A stretch of DNA of 38,696 nt from Lacticaseibacillus hegangensis (GTDB taxonomy: Bacteria > Bacillota > Bacilli > Lactobacillales > Lactobacillaceae), in contig NZ_RHOL01000024.1 of assembly GCF_003946465.1 (NCBI RefSeq), forward strand, positions 1-38,696, written 5' to 3'. Position 1 is the first letter of the stretch; each line of letters opens with the position of its first letter. Under the pieces are notes generated by a model, which had not been told where the DNA came from, did not search any database, and worked only from the letters and a program-made list of their open reading frames with translations. Made by a program: the position numbers and the translations under genes. Positions 29,508 to 38,423 of the stretch are shown piece after piece.

Positions 29508-30685
29508 TGGACAAGTTACAAACACTTTTTAACGATGTCAGTGCCAAGTGTGCTGATTTGAACGCTCAATTAAACGCAAAGTTGCAAGATGAGAATGCCT
29601 CCGTTGACGATTTTCAAAAGATCAAGGACGACCTTACCGCTGCAAAGGCACGGCGGGACGCTATCAACGACCAGATTAAAGCACTTGAAGCTGAAAATAA
29701 GGCCAATTCTGATCCTGACAAGCCAGTGGATAATGCACAAAAGGAGGGAGCCGACCTGTCTAAGAAGCCAATCGATGCGAAGAAGAAGGCTATCAACGAC
29801 TTCATCCATAGTCATGGCAAGGTGGTTGATGCTGCAGCCGGTCACGTCACTTCGACAGAAGCAGGCGTGCTGATTCCGGAAGAAATCATCTATGACCCTA
29901 CCGCAGAAGTAAATTCAGTTGTGGATTTGTCCACCTTGGTTACCAAGACGCCGGTTACTACTCCTAAGGGCACATACCCGATTTTGAAACGGGCAACCGA
30001 TCGCTTTTCTAGCGTGGCAGAATTGGCCGAAAATCCCACACTTGCTGAGCCTGAATTTGAACAGGTGGATTGGTCTGTTAGCACGTATCGTGGCGCAATT
30101 CCTCTGTCCGAAGAAGCTATTGCTGATTCTAAAGTTGATCTTACCGCACTTGTTGGCCAGTCCATTAACGAGAAGTCTGTCAATACCTACAACGCGATGA
30201 TTGCGCCTGTATTGCAGTCATTCACGGCTAAAGCTACCACTACAGACACTTTGGTAGACGATCTCAAGCATATTCTGAATGTTGACTTGGACCCAGCGTA
30301 CAGTCGTGCACTGGTTGTTACTCAATCCCTGTTCAATACGCTGGATACCTTAAAGGACAAGAACGGGCGTTACTTGCTTCATAATGCTTCTGACTCTATC
30401 ACCGACGGCACCGCAAAGGGCTCTGTCTTGGGCGTCCCAGTATATGTTGTTGGCGACACGCTGCTTGGCTCGGCCGCAGGGGATCAGAAGGCATTTGTCG
30501 GTGACTTAAAGCGCGGTGTCCTGTTTGCAGATCGTCAGCAGGTCACTCTGGCATGGGAAGAAAGCAAGATTTATGGGCGTTATCTCGGTGCTGCATTCCG
30601 CTTCGGCGTACAAAAAGCCGATGCCAGTGCCGGTTACTTTGTAACCAACACCGATTCTGCATCTGGTTCTGGTACTGGTGTGTAA
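29507..30685 (+). CDS. Major capsid protein, HK97 fold
   Basis: 392 residues. The N-terminal delta-like scaffold region (about 1-95) is a helical coiled coil, to be removed by the protease. The HK97 fold follows (EAGVLIPEEIIYDPTAEVNS ... RYLGAAFRFGVQKADA). Overlaps the protease stop (TAATG). A 71-base spacer with a hairpin element follows. Confidence 0.95.
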   Translation: MDKLQTLFNDVSAKCADLNAQLNAKLQDENASVDDFQKIKDDLTAAKARRDAINDQIKALEAENKANSDPDKPVDNAQKEGADLSKKPIDAKKKAINDFIHSHGKVVDAAAGHVTSTEAGVLIPEEIIYDPTAEVNSVVDLSTLVTKTPVTTPKGTYPILKRATDRFSSVAELAENPTLAEPEFEQVDWSVSTYRGAIPLSEEAIADSKVDLTALVGQSINEKSVNTYNAMIAPVLQSFTAKATTTDTLVDDLKHILNVDLDPAYSRALVVTQSLFNTLDTLKDKNGRYLLHNASDSITDGTAKGSVLGVPVYVVGDTLLGSAAGDQKAFVGDLKRGVLFADRQQVTLAWEESKIYGRYLGAAFRFGVQKADASAGYFVTNTDSASGSGTGV

Positions 30686-30694
30686 TACGATCGT

Positions 30695-30739
30695 TAGTCG
30701 CCTAAGAAATAAACAATTCGTCGATATGACGGGCGGCTA
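30695..30739 (+). ncRNA. Structured RNA element, copy D (same architecture)
   Basis: Outer stem TAGTCGCC (30695-30702) with GGCGGCTA (30732-30739), one G-U pair; a 16-base 5'-side-only bulge (30703-30718); inner stem CGTC/GACG around GATAT. As in copy A, the inner 3' strand runs directly into the outer 3' strand. The bulge and loop sequences differ from copies A and C. It lies between capsid and connector genes. Confidence 0.4.
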
Positions 30740-30756
30740 TTAAGGGAGGGCTGAAT

Positions 30757-31095
30757 ATGGCAGATGGTCAAGGGGTTACCCCGGAAGACATGCAAAAATA
30801 TCTTAACCTTGACACCGATGGCGATGCTTCAATTCTTGCCGATATGATCAGTACCGCAGAGGATGCAGTTACTGGGGCCATTGACGACACGATTGGGATT
30901 GATGTTTATAGGGCATATCCGTTGTTTAATCAAGCGGTGCGGGTACTTGTTGACTACATGTATTACTCACGCGGTGCCCTATCCGATCAAAACAAAGCCT
31001 ATCCGCCCAGCTACGCATACATGATCAACAGCATTCGTTGGAAAATCCAGCGTGACCAAGCGGCAAAGGCTGGTGATACTGATGGCGAAATTTAA
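30757..31095 (+). CDS. Head-tail connector (gp6-like)
   Basis: 112 residues (VTPEDMQKYLNLDTDGDASILADMISTAEDAVTGAI ... VRVLVDYMYYSRGAL), the helical fold of HK97 gp6-type adaptors that bind under the portal. GGGAGGG lies 8 bases upstream. It overlaps the next gene by 14 bases. Confidence 0.88.
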   Translation: MADGQGVTPEDMQKYLNLDTDGDASILADMISTAEDAVTGAIDDTIGIDVYRAYPLFNQAVRVLVDYMYYSRGALSDQNKAYPPSYAYMINSIRWKIQRDQAAKAGDTDGEI

Positions 31096-31423
31096 GGCAG
31101 CCGATTTCAGCCGAACTGTTGAGCTTGATTCTCCACAGTCACATAAGACTGGTGCTGGTGTTAACGTCACTAACTTCGTGCCGGCTTATAGCCTGCATTT
31201 CAAGCAACAGAAGCGGACGCTCACACAGCAGTACACGCTTGTGGGAACGCGCTTGGATAATTCAATCACCATCATAGTCCGTCATGACACTAGAAATGCT
31301 AGTCAGAAACAGGCACGCCTTGATGGTGTTGTGTATGACATTTCAGACATTAGCCCAGACGACAGTAACGATGCTATTCGCTATGACTACCTGACCCTAG
31401 TCAAAACGACCAAGGGGGCATAG
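31082..31423 (+). CDS. Head closure protein (phage head-tail joining family)
   Basis: 113 residues from ATG at 31082 (MAKFKAADFSRTVELDS), beta-rich, with RLDNSITIIVRHDTRN and RLDGVVYDISDISPDD, characteristic of SPP1 gp16/head-tail joining proteins. It seals the connector after packaging. The longer frame from 31052 is not needed. Confidence 0.85.
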   Translation: MAKFKAADFSRTVELDSPQSHKTGAGVNVTNFVPAYSLHFKQQKRTLTQQYTLVGTRLDNSITIIVRHDTRNASQKQARLDGVVYDISDISPDDSNDAIRYDYLTLVKTTKGA

Positions 31424-31425
31424 CT

Positions 31426-31842
31426 ATGGAATTAGACGAAGCACTGGACCAGTGGCAGAAGCAGGTTGAGAAAGCATCTAAGCTGACGGTTAAGCAACAG
31501 GAAAAGATAACTAAGGCAGGCGCAGATGTGCTGGCCGAGAAGCTGACAGAGGTCACCAAGGCGAAGCATCCGAATACAAAAGGGTCTGGCGGTAAGTACG
31601 GGCATTTGAGCGATGATATAGCGTCGGCCACTGGTGATGTTGATGGCAGACATGATGGCAAGTCTGTTGCAGGATTTACCAAAAAGGAGTTTGTAGCCAG
31701 ATTTTTGAACGATGGCACTAAATACATTCGCGGTGACCACTTTGTTGATAACGCCCGCGATGATGCTAAAGGCGCCGTGTTTGAAGCTGAGGCGGCGGAG
31801 TATAAAAAGATAATTAGCAAACTGAATGGAGGCGGTGACTAA
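31426..31842 (+). CDS. HK97 gp10-like tail completion protein
   Basis: 138 residues: helical start LDEALDQWQKQVEKASKLTVKQQEKITKAGADVLAEKL, then AGFTKKEFVARFLNDGTKYIRGDHFVDNARDDAK, the family signature. It joins tail to head. One-base overlap with the next gene. Confidence 0.88.
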   Translation: MELDEALDQWQKQVEKASKLTVKQQEKITKAGADVLAEKLTEVTKAKHPNTKGSGGKYGHLSDDIASATGDVDGRHDGKSVAGFTKKEFVARFLNDGTKYIRGDHFVDNARDDAKGAVFEAEAAEYKKIISKLNGGGD

Positions 31843-32213
31843 TGGCGGCAGTAGATGATGCGGTTGCTTTGATTAGCGCCGCTTCTTTAGTTGGCATCGA
31901 TGAAGTTTATGGCAACAACTTACCAAAAGAGGCTATGGATAGTCTGGACAAGACAGTGGTGTTGGTGACTGATGTCGCAAATGCCCCGTCAGGTTTCGGC
32001 AACAACGACTTCTGGCGATTAAATCAAGAGGTCGAAGTACAAATTTGGTACTCACAAGATTTTGATAACGACCCGGAAACACTAGAGGTCAAACTGATGA
32101 AGCTGTTTGTACACAGTGATTGGCAGGTAGCCACGGTTAGGCAGCGCACATTAGATCCAGACACACAGCAGCTGATGAACACATTTTATTTTTCACGTGA
32201 AAAGAATATTTAG
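31842..32213 (+). CDS. Tail terminator-position protein (DUF806-like)
   Basis: 123 residues (AVDDAVALISAASLVGIDEVYGNNLPKEAMDSLDKTVVLVTD ... EVEVQIWYSQDF), with the size and pattern of DUF806 proteins, which occupy the tail-terminator position before the major tail protein. The family call is by pattern and position. Confidence 0.78.
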   Translation: MAAVDDAVALISAASLVGIDEVYGNNLPKEAMDSLDKTVVLVTDVANAPSGFGNNDFWRLNQEVEVQIWYSQDFDNDPETLEVKLMKLFVHSDWQVATVRQRTLDPDTQQLMNTFYFSREKNI

Positions 32214-32225
32214 GAGGCTAAATTT

Positions 32226-32843
32226 ATGGCATTAGTAGGACTGAACATGGTGTCGTTTGCACTGATTGATCCAATCACCCAACAGATTATAAAAGGTGAT
32301 GAAGGTTTAAGCGCAGATGGGCTTTATAAAGTTGACGCTAAGGATATGGGGAGCAAAACCGCCAACATCACTGGTCTGGTTGGCTCTAGCGCTAAGAGAT
32401 ACGGGAACAACGTAGCCCAACAGGTGACCTATGGGGCAGCGGCTCCGCAGGTTGCTTGGGACGGTCTCAACCTCGATTTTGACATTAAACAAAAGATTAA
32501 GGGGTTTGTGAATGACGGTAAGGGCGGTTGGACTCCAGCTGATGAGCCCGCGCACATTGCCGTTCTGATTGAATCGGGTAGCCTGTCGGGCGGTTCTGTT
32601 TATTTCGGCTTTGGTAACTGCACTGCGGTTGAAAGTGAAGCCAACATTCAAACTGACGACGACAACAAGCAGATTGTTGATGATGCACTGACCATCAGCG
32701 CGCTCGACACAATTGCTTTCAATCATAAGCCTTTCAAGATTTACTACAGCAAAGACACCGAGTTCGACGAAGCGGCAATGCTGAAGGACGTCATGGGTGG
32801 TTATGTAGCCGCAACTGGTACTACTGGTACTACTGGCGCATAG
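32226..32843 (+). CDS. Major tail tube protein (phi13 type)
   Basis: 205 residues: MALVGLNMVSFALID, LYKVDAKDMGSKTANITGL, and a C-terminal tail with repeated TGTTG. Forms the tail tube of a siphovirus. AGGAGG lies 9 bases before the ATG. A 148-base spacer with structured elements separates it from the chaperone genes, a usual spot for adjusting the very high tube-protein output. Confidence 0.9.
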   Translation: MALVGLNMVSFALIDPITQQIIKGDEGLSADGLYKVDAKDMGSKTANITGLVGSSAKRYGNNVAQQVTYGAAAPQVAWDGLNLDFDIKQKIKGFVNDGKGGWTPADEPAHIAVLIESGSLSGGSVYFGFGNCTAVESEANIQTDDDNKQIVDDALTISALDTIAFNHKPFKIYYSKDTEFDEAAMLKDVMGGYVAATGTTGTTGA

Positions 32844-32850
32844 CAGTGCT

Positions 32851-32966
32851 GTCAGACGCAATTCTGACGCAAGTTATAACACAAAGATAGATAGTCATAC
32901 GTTCCCATGAAATGAAGACGCGTGAGCCGGCACTAGCGGCAAGCACGTGCGAGCCGTGCTGTCGAC
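32851..32966 (+). ncRNA. Structured RNA element, copy C, with an upstream hairpin
   Basis: First a hairpin GTCAGA/TCTGAC (32851-32868). Then the element: outer stem GCCGGC (32926-32931) with GTCGAC (32961-32966; one mismatch, one G-U), bulge CTAGCGGCA (32933-32941), inner stem AGCACG/CGTGCT around loop TGCGAGC (32948-32954). The bulge and loop are identical to copy A at 7354-7397, whose stems differ. It lies upstream of the tail chaperone gene on the transcribed strand. Confidence 0.65.
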
Positions 32967-32991
32967 GTTGATCTTTTAAGGAGAATTCATA

Positions 32992-33357
32992 ATGAAAATT
33001 AAAGAAGCTAAGCTAAGCAACCGTGAGCATATCGTCAAGGTTACCAACAGGGTCATGAAAGCCACGTTGGCATTGCAGGTGATGATGGCAGGGATTGATG
33101 ACGTTGAAGATGCGGACCTAACGCCGGTGGAACAGCTTAAGCAACAGCAGAAGCTGATTGATGACGTGATGAATTACATCACGGAAACGCTCAAGTTAAA
33201 CCAGAAAGAGCAGGAAAAGCTTGACGACCTAGAGTTTGGCGAGACCGTTGAGATCGCCAACCACATCATTCTGCGGGTCCAAGGCTTGTCCGAAGAAGAC
33301 ATTAAGAAGGCTGAGGCCGAGCAGGCGGACGACAAAAGCGAAGCCGAAGCTGAATAA
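32992..33357 (+). CDS. Tail assembly chaperone, G-type product
   Basis: 121 residues (MKIKEAKLSNREHIVKVTNRVMKATLALQVM ...), helical and acidic, with a Glu/Ala-rich tail. It sits between the major tail protein and tape measure, the fixed position of the lambda G/T pair. AAGGAG lies upstream. Close to its end AAA-AGC at 33334-33339 offers a +1 slip into the overlapping downstream frame. Confidence 0.85.
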   Translation: MKIKEAKLSNREHIVKVTNRVMKATLALQVMMAGIDDVEDADLTPVEQLKQQQKLIDDVMNYITETLKLNQKEQEKLDDLEFGETVEIANHIILRVQGLSEEDIKKAEAEQADDKSEAEAE

Positions 33358-33559
33358 GCGTGAGATCGTATTTGAGCTGAAAAACAAGCTTGAAGACTTC
33401 AACCTGTACGGCCAAGACACACTGGTTTACTTGCATTGGACGCCCGATATGTGGTTGGATGCCGGCTTCTATGATCTGCTTGAGCTTCAAACAGCAAAGA
33501 AGCCAAAGGACCGTGAACAGGATCCGATGAAGATGTTGAAAAGCTTGGGACTTAGGTAA
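33338..33559 (+). CDS. Tail assembly chaperone, T-type extension made by frameshifting
   Basis: A 73-residue extension in the +1 frame (KREIVFELKNKLEDFNLYGQ, YLHWTPDMWLDAGFYDLLEL) with no credible start codon or ribosome binding site. Fusion at AAAA (33334-33337) gives a G-T protein of about 188 residues. The -1 frame meets a stop immediately, so the shift must be +1 (or -2). GT fusions wrap the tape measure during tail assembly. Confidence 0.75.
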   Translation, partial: AKPKLNKREIVFELKNKLEDFNLYGQDTLVYLHWTPDMWLDAGFYDLLELQTAKKPKDREQDPMKMLKSLGLR

Positions 33560-33611
33560 AGGGTAGGAGGCTAGTTTGCCAACTATCCCTTTTTTGATAG
33601 GAAGTGAAAAG

Positions 33612-36600
33612 ATGGCACAAAAAATTCAAGCAGAGATGTCTGCTGAAATCGCGCTTAATACACTAAAGGCTAGTCAATCGCTTAAAAGTTTAAACGCGGT
33701 TATCAGTAGCACTAAGAACGCTTGGAAATCTCAAGAGGTGGCGCTCAAGTCAACTGGTGAATATCTCAAGGCGGCCGAAGTCCGGTATAAGGGCCTAGGT
33801 GACAGCATTAAGGCACAAGAGGCCAAAATTGAGAGCCTGCGTGAGAAGCAAAAAGGCCTAGACGTTACAACTAAAGATGGCGCGGCGTCCTATCTCAAGT
33901 ATCAGAAGGATATTGACAGTGCCACCACGCAGCTGAAATCGATGGAAGCACAGCAGACGCGGGCAAAAACTAGTCTTGAATATCAGAAGTCAGGATTGGC
34001 TAGCTTGCAGACTGAATACAAGCAGATTACCACGGTTTCTAGCAGCTATGTTGAGCGGCTCAAGGCTGAAGGCAAGCAGCAAGAAGCCAACAAAGCGCAG
34101 ATGACGGGTTACAAGGACAGCATCAGTAACCTGAACAAGCAGCTGTCAGCACAAGAAAAAGAGCTATCACGGATCGCTACTGCCAGCGGTAAGGATAGCG
34201 CGGCATGGCGTACACAAAAGGTACGTGTTGATGAGACGGCTACTGCCTTGGCCAAGACTAAAACCAGTATGACTGAATTAGATTCTGCCATGAAGAAGGC
34301 TAACCCAAGTCCGATTAATCGTATCAAAACAGCGCTTTTAGGAGTGAATGAAAAGGCTGAGAAAACGCACTCAATCTTTAAGTCTGTATTTGCCGCCAAT
34401 ATCCTAAGCAATGTGGTTTCATCTGCTTGGTCTCACTTGTCTGGTTGGATTTCTAGTGCTACAGATTCGGCCAAAGAGTATAGCTTAGCTCAACAGACGA
34501 TGAATGCCACTTGGACTACCTTAACTGGTAACGCCAAGCAGGGCCAAGCTATGGTAGACATGACTAACCAGATGGCGATTGCCGCCAACAACGCAACTGA
34601 CATGGTTGATGGCATGAACCAGAAGTTTTACTCCATTAGTAAAAATGTGGGTACTACTAAGTCCTTAACCCAGTCTGTATTGACCTTGCAGGACGCATTC
34701 GGGCAGTCAGACGATGCGGTCATGAACTTTAGCACCCAGTTTAGTCAGATGATGGCTAACGGTAAGGTGTCAGCACAGGATATGATGTCCTTTGTCAACG
34801 TCTTCCCAGTCTTGCGTACCAACCTTTTGAAGGCTGAACAGGCTGTAACTCATAACAGCAAGCTCACAATGGCGCAAATGAATGATCTCATGAGTGCGGG
34901 TAAAATCAGCTCTGCCACCATGATTAAGGTTTTGCAGGGGACGGCCAAGGAATATGGTTCTGCTACTGAAAACTTTGGTAAGACAATCCCCGGCATGATT
35001 CGTACCGTTAAGTCTCAAATGCCTGTCTTGCTGTCTGCAATCACTACACCACTAACGACTGCCGCTAACCCCATTATTGGGACTATCTCTGGTTGGGTAA
35101 GCTCAACAAAGACTAAGGCGCTGTTTACCAAGGTAGGTAAAACCTTTGCAGACGGGCTTAACAACACCATTAAGGCGTTTTCAGCTGGTGGTGGGGGCAA
35201 TGCTTCATCATTGACTGACAAGCTTAACGCCGGTGTGAAAAGGCTTAACGGTATCATTAGTAAAACGTTTGCTTACTTATCAGCACACGCTAAGGATATT
35301 AAAGGCGTAGCTAGTGATACTTGGGAGATTGCCAAAATTGCCGGTAGCTATGTTTGGGATTCGGCCAAAGGAATTATCAAAGACATTGCTGGCTGGTTAG
35401 GCGTTGGCGGCAAGAATGCTAAGAGCATGAAGGACCCACTAGGGACTGTTCACGACATTCTCGACAAAATTGTAAAGAATAAGAGCGGCATTAAGACCAC
35501 GGTCAAAGTTCTGGCTGGATTGTGGGCGACAAAAAAGGTGTTTGAATTTGCCGGTGCAGTTGGCCATGTTTACAGCGGGTTAAAGTCACTTGGCGAGTCA
35601 AAGCTTGGTCAGTCCATTGCAGGTAACCTAAAGAAGTTATCGGGGTCAAAGTTGGGCACGGCCACGGCAGTAGTCACAATCGCATATGACGCGATTAGTG
35701 ACATAAAGGATTTAACTAAGGCATTCGGCAAGAGTGGCACAGTCGGTCAGAAGTTCAAGGCTGTGGGTGAAACCGCAGGCACTGCTATTGGTGGTGGCAT
35801 TGGTTTCTTCTTCGGCGGACCGTTGGGAGCGGCCGTTGGTGCCTCGATTGGTAAAGTGGTCGGCGGATGGGCAGGCACGGCAACCAAGAAGTTCACAGAT
35901 GGCTGGAATGCAAAAGCCAAGCCGAAGGATTGGCTTGGTAAGCTTGGATTTGATGCTCACAAGGGCGCCACGGGCATTGCTAAGTGGTGGAAGGGTATCC
36001 AGAAACAGAACAACAAAGATAACGCCAGGATGGAGAAGCAGCAAGCCGCAGCCAACAAAAAGTTCCAGAAGTCATGGGACAGCTTCTGGGGCAAAGTCGG
36101 CGACAAGACAACTAGCACATGGTCAAGCGTGAAGAAGTCTGTAACGTCTGGCATGAATGGTGTGTCAAGCAAGGTTAAGTCGGGCATGAGCGGTGTTACC
36201 TCCAAGGTGACCTCGGCGTGGTCAAATGTGAAGAGCAACACGACCTCCAAGTGGTCCAGTATAAAGTCCACAGTTGGTAGCGCAGTAACCGCCGTTGCTA
36301 CAAGAGTAAAGTCTTGGGGCAACCTAGGGAGCATCGTTGGTCGCATCTTTGGGTCGATAGGTAACGCTATTGTCCACCCAGTAAGAACGGCCAAATCATT
36401 ATTGGCTGGGATAATTAGCGGAATTAAATCTTTGTTCCACTTTAGGTTGTCTCTGCCACATTTCAAGCTACCGCACTTTTCTCTTAAAGGTAGCTTTAAC
36501 CCGCTGAAGGGCAAGATACCGCACATTTCTGTAAATTGGTACGCCAATGGCGGTTTGATCAACACGCCAACGCTTCTAGGCATGAATGGTAACCGTATGG

Positions 36601-36911
36601 CAATCGGGGGAGAAGCAGGCCCTGAGATGGTTGTGCCACTGTCAGCATCAAAAGCTAGTCGCGCATGGCAACTGCTGGGACAGGCGGTACAGCAAATCAA
36701 TGCCAGCCAATCCTCGGCACAGACACAGGTAGCACCAACGAGTGATAACAGCGACCTTATCGCTGCCATTAACGCTTTAGGCGTGCTACTGACCAAGCTC
36801 AGCTTCAACGTGCAAATCGGCGATGACCAGTTCTACCCGACTGTGGCACCAAAAATTGATAGCTATAACAAGCGTCAGAATGGCATTCGCACGGTTTGGG
36901 AGAATTTATAG
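33612..36911 (+). CDS. Tape measure protein
   Basis: 1099 residues from ATG at 33612 (MAQKIQAEMSAEIALN), with AGGAAGTG upstream; a TTG at 33576 after GGAGG is an alternative. Long N-terminal coiled coils (about 20-230), the TP901-type core (about 260-480), hydrophobic Gly/Ala-rich segments near 700-780, and the C-terminal YANGGLINTPTLLGMNGN with GEAGPEMVVPLS typical of lactobacillus phages. No peptidase or lysozyme domain was seen. It sets tail length. Confidence 0.95.
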   Translation: MAQKIQAEMSAEIALNTLKASQSLKSLNAVISSTKNAWKSQEVALKSTGEYLKAAEVRYKGLGDSIKAQEAKIESLREKQKGLDVTTKDGAASYLKYQKDIDSATTQLKSMEAQQTRAKTSLEYQKSGLASLQTEYKQITTVSSSYVERLKAEGKQQEANKAQMTGYKDSISNLNKQLSAQEKELSRIATASGKDSAAWRTQKVRVDETATALAKTKTSMTELDSAMKKANPSPINRIKTALLGVNEKAEKTHSIFKSVFAANILSNVVSSAWSHLSGWISSATDSAKEYSLAQQTMNATWTTLTGNAKQGQAMVDMTNQMAIAANNATDMVDGMNQKFYSISKNVGTTKSLTQSVLTLQDAFGQSDDAVMNFSTQFSQMMANGKVSAQDMMSFVNVFPVLRTNLLKAEQAVTHNSKLTMAQMNDLMSAGKISSATMIKVLQGTAKEYGSATENFGKTIPGMIRTVKSQMPVLLSAITTPLTTAANPIIGTISGWVSSTKTKALFTKVGKTFADGLNNTIKAFSAGGGGNASSLTDKLNAGVKRLNGIISKTFAYLSAHAKDIKGVASDTWEIAKIAGSYVWDSAKGIIKDIAGWLGVGGKNAKSMKDPLGTVHDILDKIVKNKSGIKTTVKVLAGLWATKKVFEFAGAVGHVYSGLKSLGESKLGQSIAGNLKKLSGSKLGTATAVVTIAYDAISDIKDLTKAFGKSGTVGQKFKAVGETAGTAIGGGIGFFFGGPLGAAVGASIGKVVGGWAGTATKKFTDGWNAKAKPKDWLGKLGFDAHKGATGIAKWWKGIQKQNNKDNARMEKQQAAANKKFQKSWDSFWGKVGDKTTSTWSSVKKSVTSGMNGVSSKVKSGMSGVTSKVTSAWSNVKSNTTSKWSSIKSTVGSAVTAVATRVKSWGNLGSIVGRIFGSIGNAIVHPVRTAKSLLAGIISGIKSLFHFRLSLPHFKLPHFSLKGSFNPLKGKIPHISVNWYANGGLINTPTLLGMNGNRMAIGGEAGPEMVVPLSASKASRAWQLLGQAVQQINASQSSAQTQVAPTSDNSDLIAAINALGVLLTKLSFNVQIGDDQFYPTVAPKIDSYNKRQNGIRTVWENL

Positions 36912-36923
36912 GGAGGAGTTTAA

Positions 36924-38423
36924 ATGGCTGGAATAAGTCTTAATTATAACGGCGTTGAGTTAAGCCAATGGTTTGACGTGACCGACGTCCAGAGAAACAT
37001 TGGCACTAGTCATGTCAATTCGATGACCAAGGTAGGACGAACAGATGGTCAGCTCTGGCAGTATATGTCCCGTGACACGAAGACCATCACCATTTCTGGC
37101 ATCGTTACAAATGCCAACTTGGCTAACTTGAGGCGTGACCTTGGGGCTGCACTCGACGTTGACGAACCGAAGCGACTAATCATTGGTGATGACATTGGCG
37201 TGTACTATCTTGCGATTTATGATGGCCAGCCAACTATTGCTGAGGACTGGCGGTCAGGCACCATTAGTCTTACATTCATCGTCCCCGATGGCATCGCCCA
37301 CTCGGTAGCCACTGAAACGGTCACTAATACCGATGGAACGGATACTGTCAGCTTTACCAACAATGGGAGCTATAAATCATACCCCATAGTTGAAGTCACT
37401 ATGGGTGGCGATAATGGCTATATCGGTCTGGCTAGCTCAAGCGGAGGCTACTTGGAGTTCGGAAATTCTAATGAAATTGATGGTGTTCAGGCTGCGTCGA
37501 CCGAAACTGCATTTCACTGGGATATGCTCTCAGCACCAAGTCAAACAACAGTCAACAGTGGCAAAATTAATTATGTAACTTACCCCTATGGGTCTAATCC
37601 GGGGCCTAATACTATTGCTGGTAGTTGGGACTACGCTAAGGCTCCAGATGCGGCAACGCCAGTCTTAAATCGTACCTCATCCATGCACTGGGCGGGGCCA
37701 ACTATACACGGCTCTATTCATGCAAATGCGGCGGGGGTCAACACGGGCAACTTTTACTGTGCAAACCGAATGAATATTGCCACGAATAAAACGGCAGTTG
37801 GCCGAGCGGAAATTAACTTACAGTCTGGCAATGACATAGTAGTCAGCTTTGTGATTCGCGATAGTTCAAGCACAACAGATACGCTGGTAGTTGAGGGGTG
37901 GGCAAAAGGGACTATACTTTTCGCTCAAAACTTGGACCGCCGTAAGTTTACTAACGGCGCATACAATTTTGAAATAAAAAAAGCTGGTGACAAGCTGACC
38001 TTTATCATCAGCAAGATTGCTAGTATATCAAGCGCTGGAATTAAGAACTCAGCACAACTTTTATTTCCATTTGCCATTGAGGGGTTGGCAGATACATCGG
38101 TTGACTCAATCACAGGATGGATGGCAGGGTTTAGCAACTGGAACGGTTGGACCGCCAATTGGTCTGACAGTCTCTTTCAGTGGGTTAACGTTGATTACTG
38201 GCAAGACTTACCAAATCGTTGGACCTCGGGTGATGTGGTAATGGTTGACTGCATAAACAAGCGTGTGTTGGTTAATGGTGTTGAAGACCCAACCTTACAG
38301 ACAATCGGCAACCACTGGGATGAATTTTGTATTAATCCTGGGGAAAATATAATTGATGTTAGCACTAGCAGCTGGGCAACGTTACCTAAGGTGAAAATAA
38401 ATTGGAAGGAAGCATTTGTCTAA
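36924..38423 (+). CDS. Distal tail protein (Dit), long form with insertion
   Basis: 499 residues against about 250-300 for a classical Dit. The N-terminal ring-forming domain (about 1-130: SLNYNGVELSQWFDVTDVQRNI, RRDLGAALDVDEPKRLI) and a C-terminal portion frame a large insertion (about 180-400) rich in Ser, Asn, Trp and Gly. That is the pattern of evolved Dits carrying carbohydrate-binding modules. The insertion probably helps bind host wall polysaccharide; its fold is not recognised from sequence. Confidence 0.85.
   Translation: MAGISLNYNGVELSQWFDVTDVQRNIGTSHVNSMTKVGRTDGQLWQYMSRDTKTITISGIVTNANLANLRRDLGAALDVDEPKRLIIGDDIGVYYLAIYDGQPTIAEDWRSGTISLTFIVPDGIAHSVATETVTNTDGTDTVSFTNNGSYKSYPIVEVTMGGDNGYIGLASSSGGYLEFGNSNEIDGVQAASTETAFHWDMLSAPSQTTVNSGKINYVTYPYGSNPGPNTIAGSWDYAKAPDAATPVLNRTSSMHWAGPTIHGSIHANAAGVNTGNFYCANRMNIATNKTAVGRAEINLQSGNDIVVSFVIRDSSSTTDTLVVEGWAKGTILFAQNLDRRKFTNGAYNFEIKKAGDKLTFIISKIASISSAGIKNSAQLLFPFAIEGLADTSVDSITGWMAGFSNWNGWTANWSDSLFQWVNVDYWQDLPNRWTSGDVVMVDCINKRVLVNGVEDPTLQTIGNHWDEFCINPGENIIDVSTSSWATLPKVKINWKEAFV

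Noticed and set aside
31401-31820. 139-codon minus-strand ORF opposite the gp10-like gene
   Set aside because: Shadow of the head-tail gene; Ser-rich and low complexity, with no start signals.
35957-36808. 283-codon minus-strand ORF inside the tape measure gene
   Set aside because: Antisense shadow of a low-complexity coding region, with no family and no ribosome binding site.
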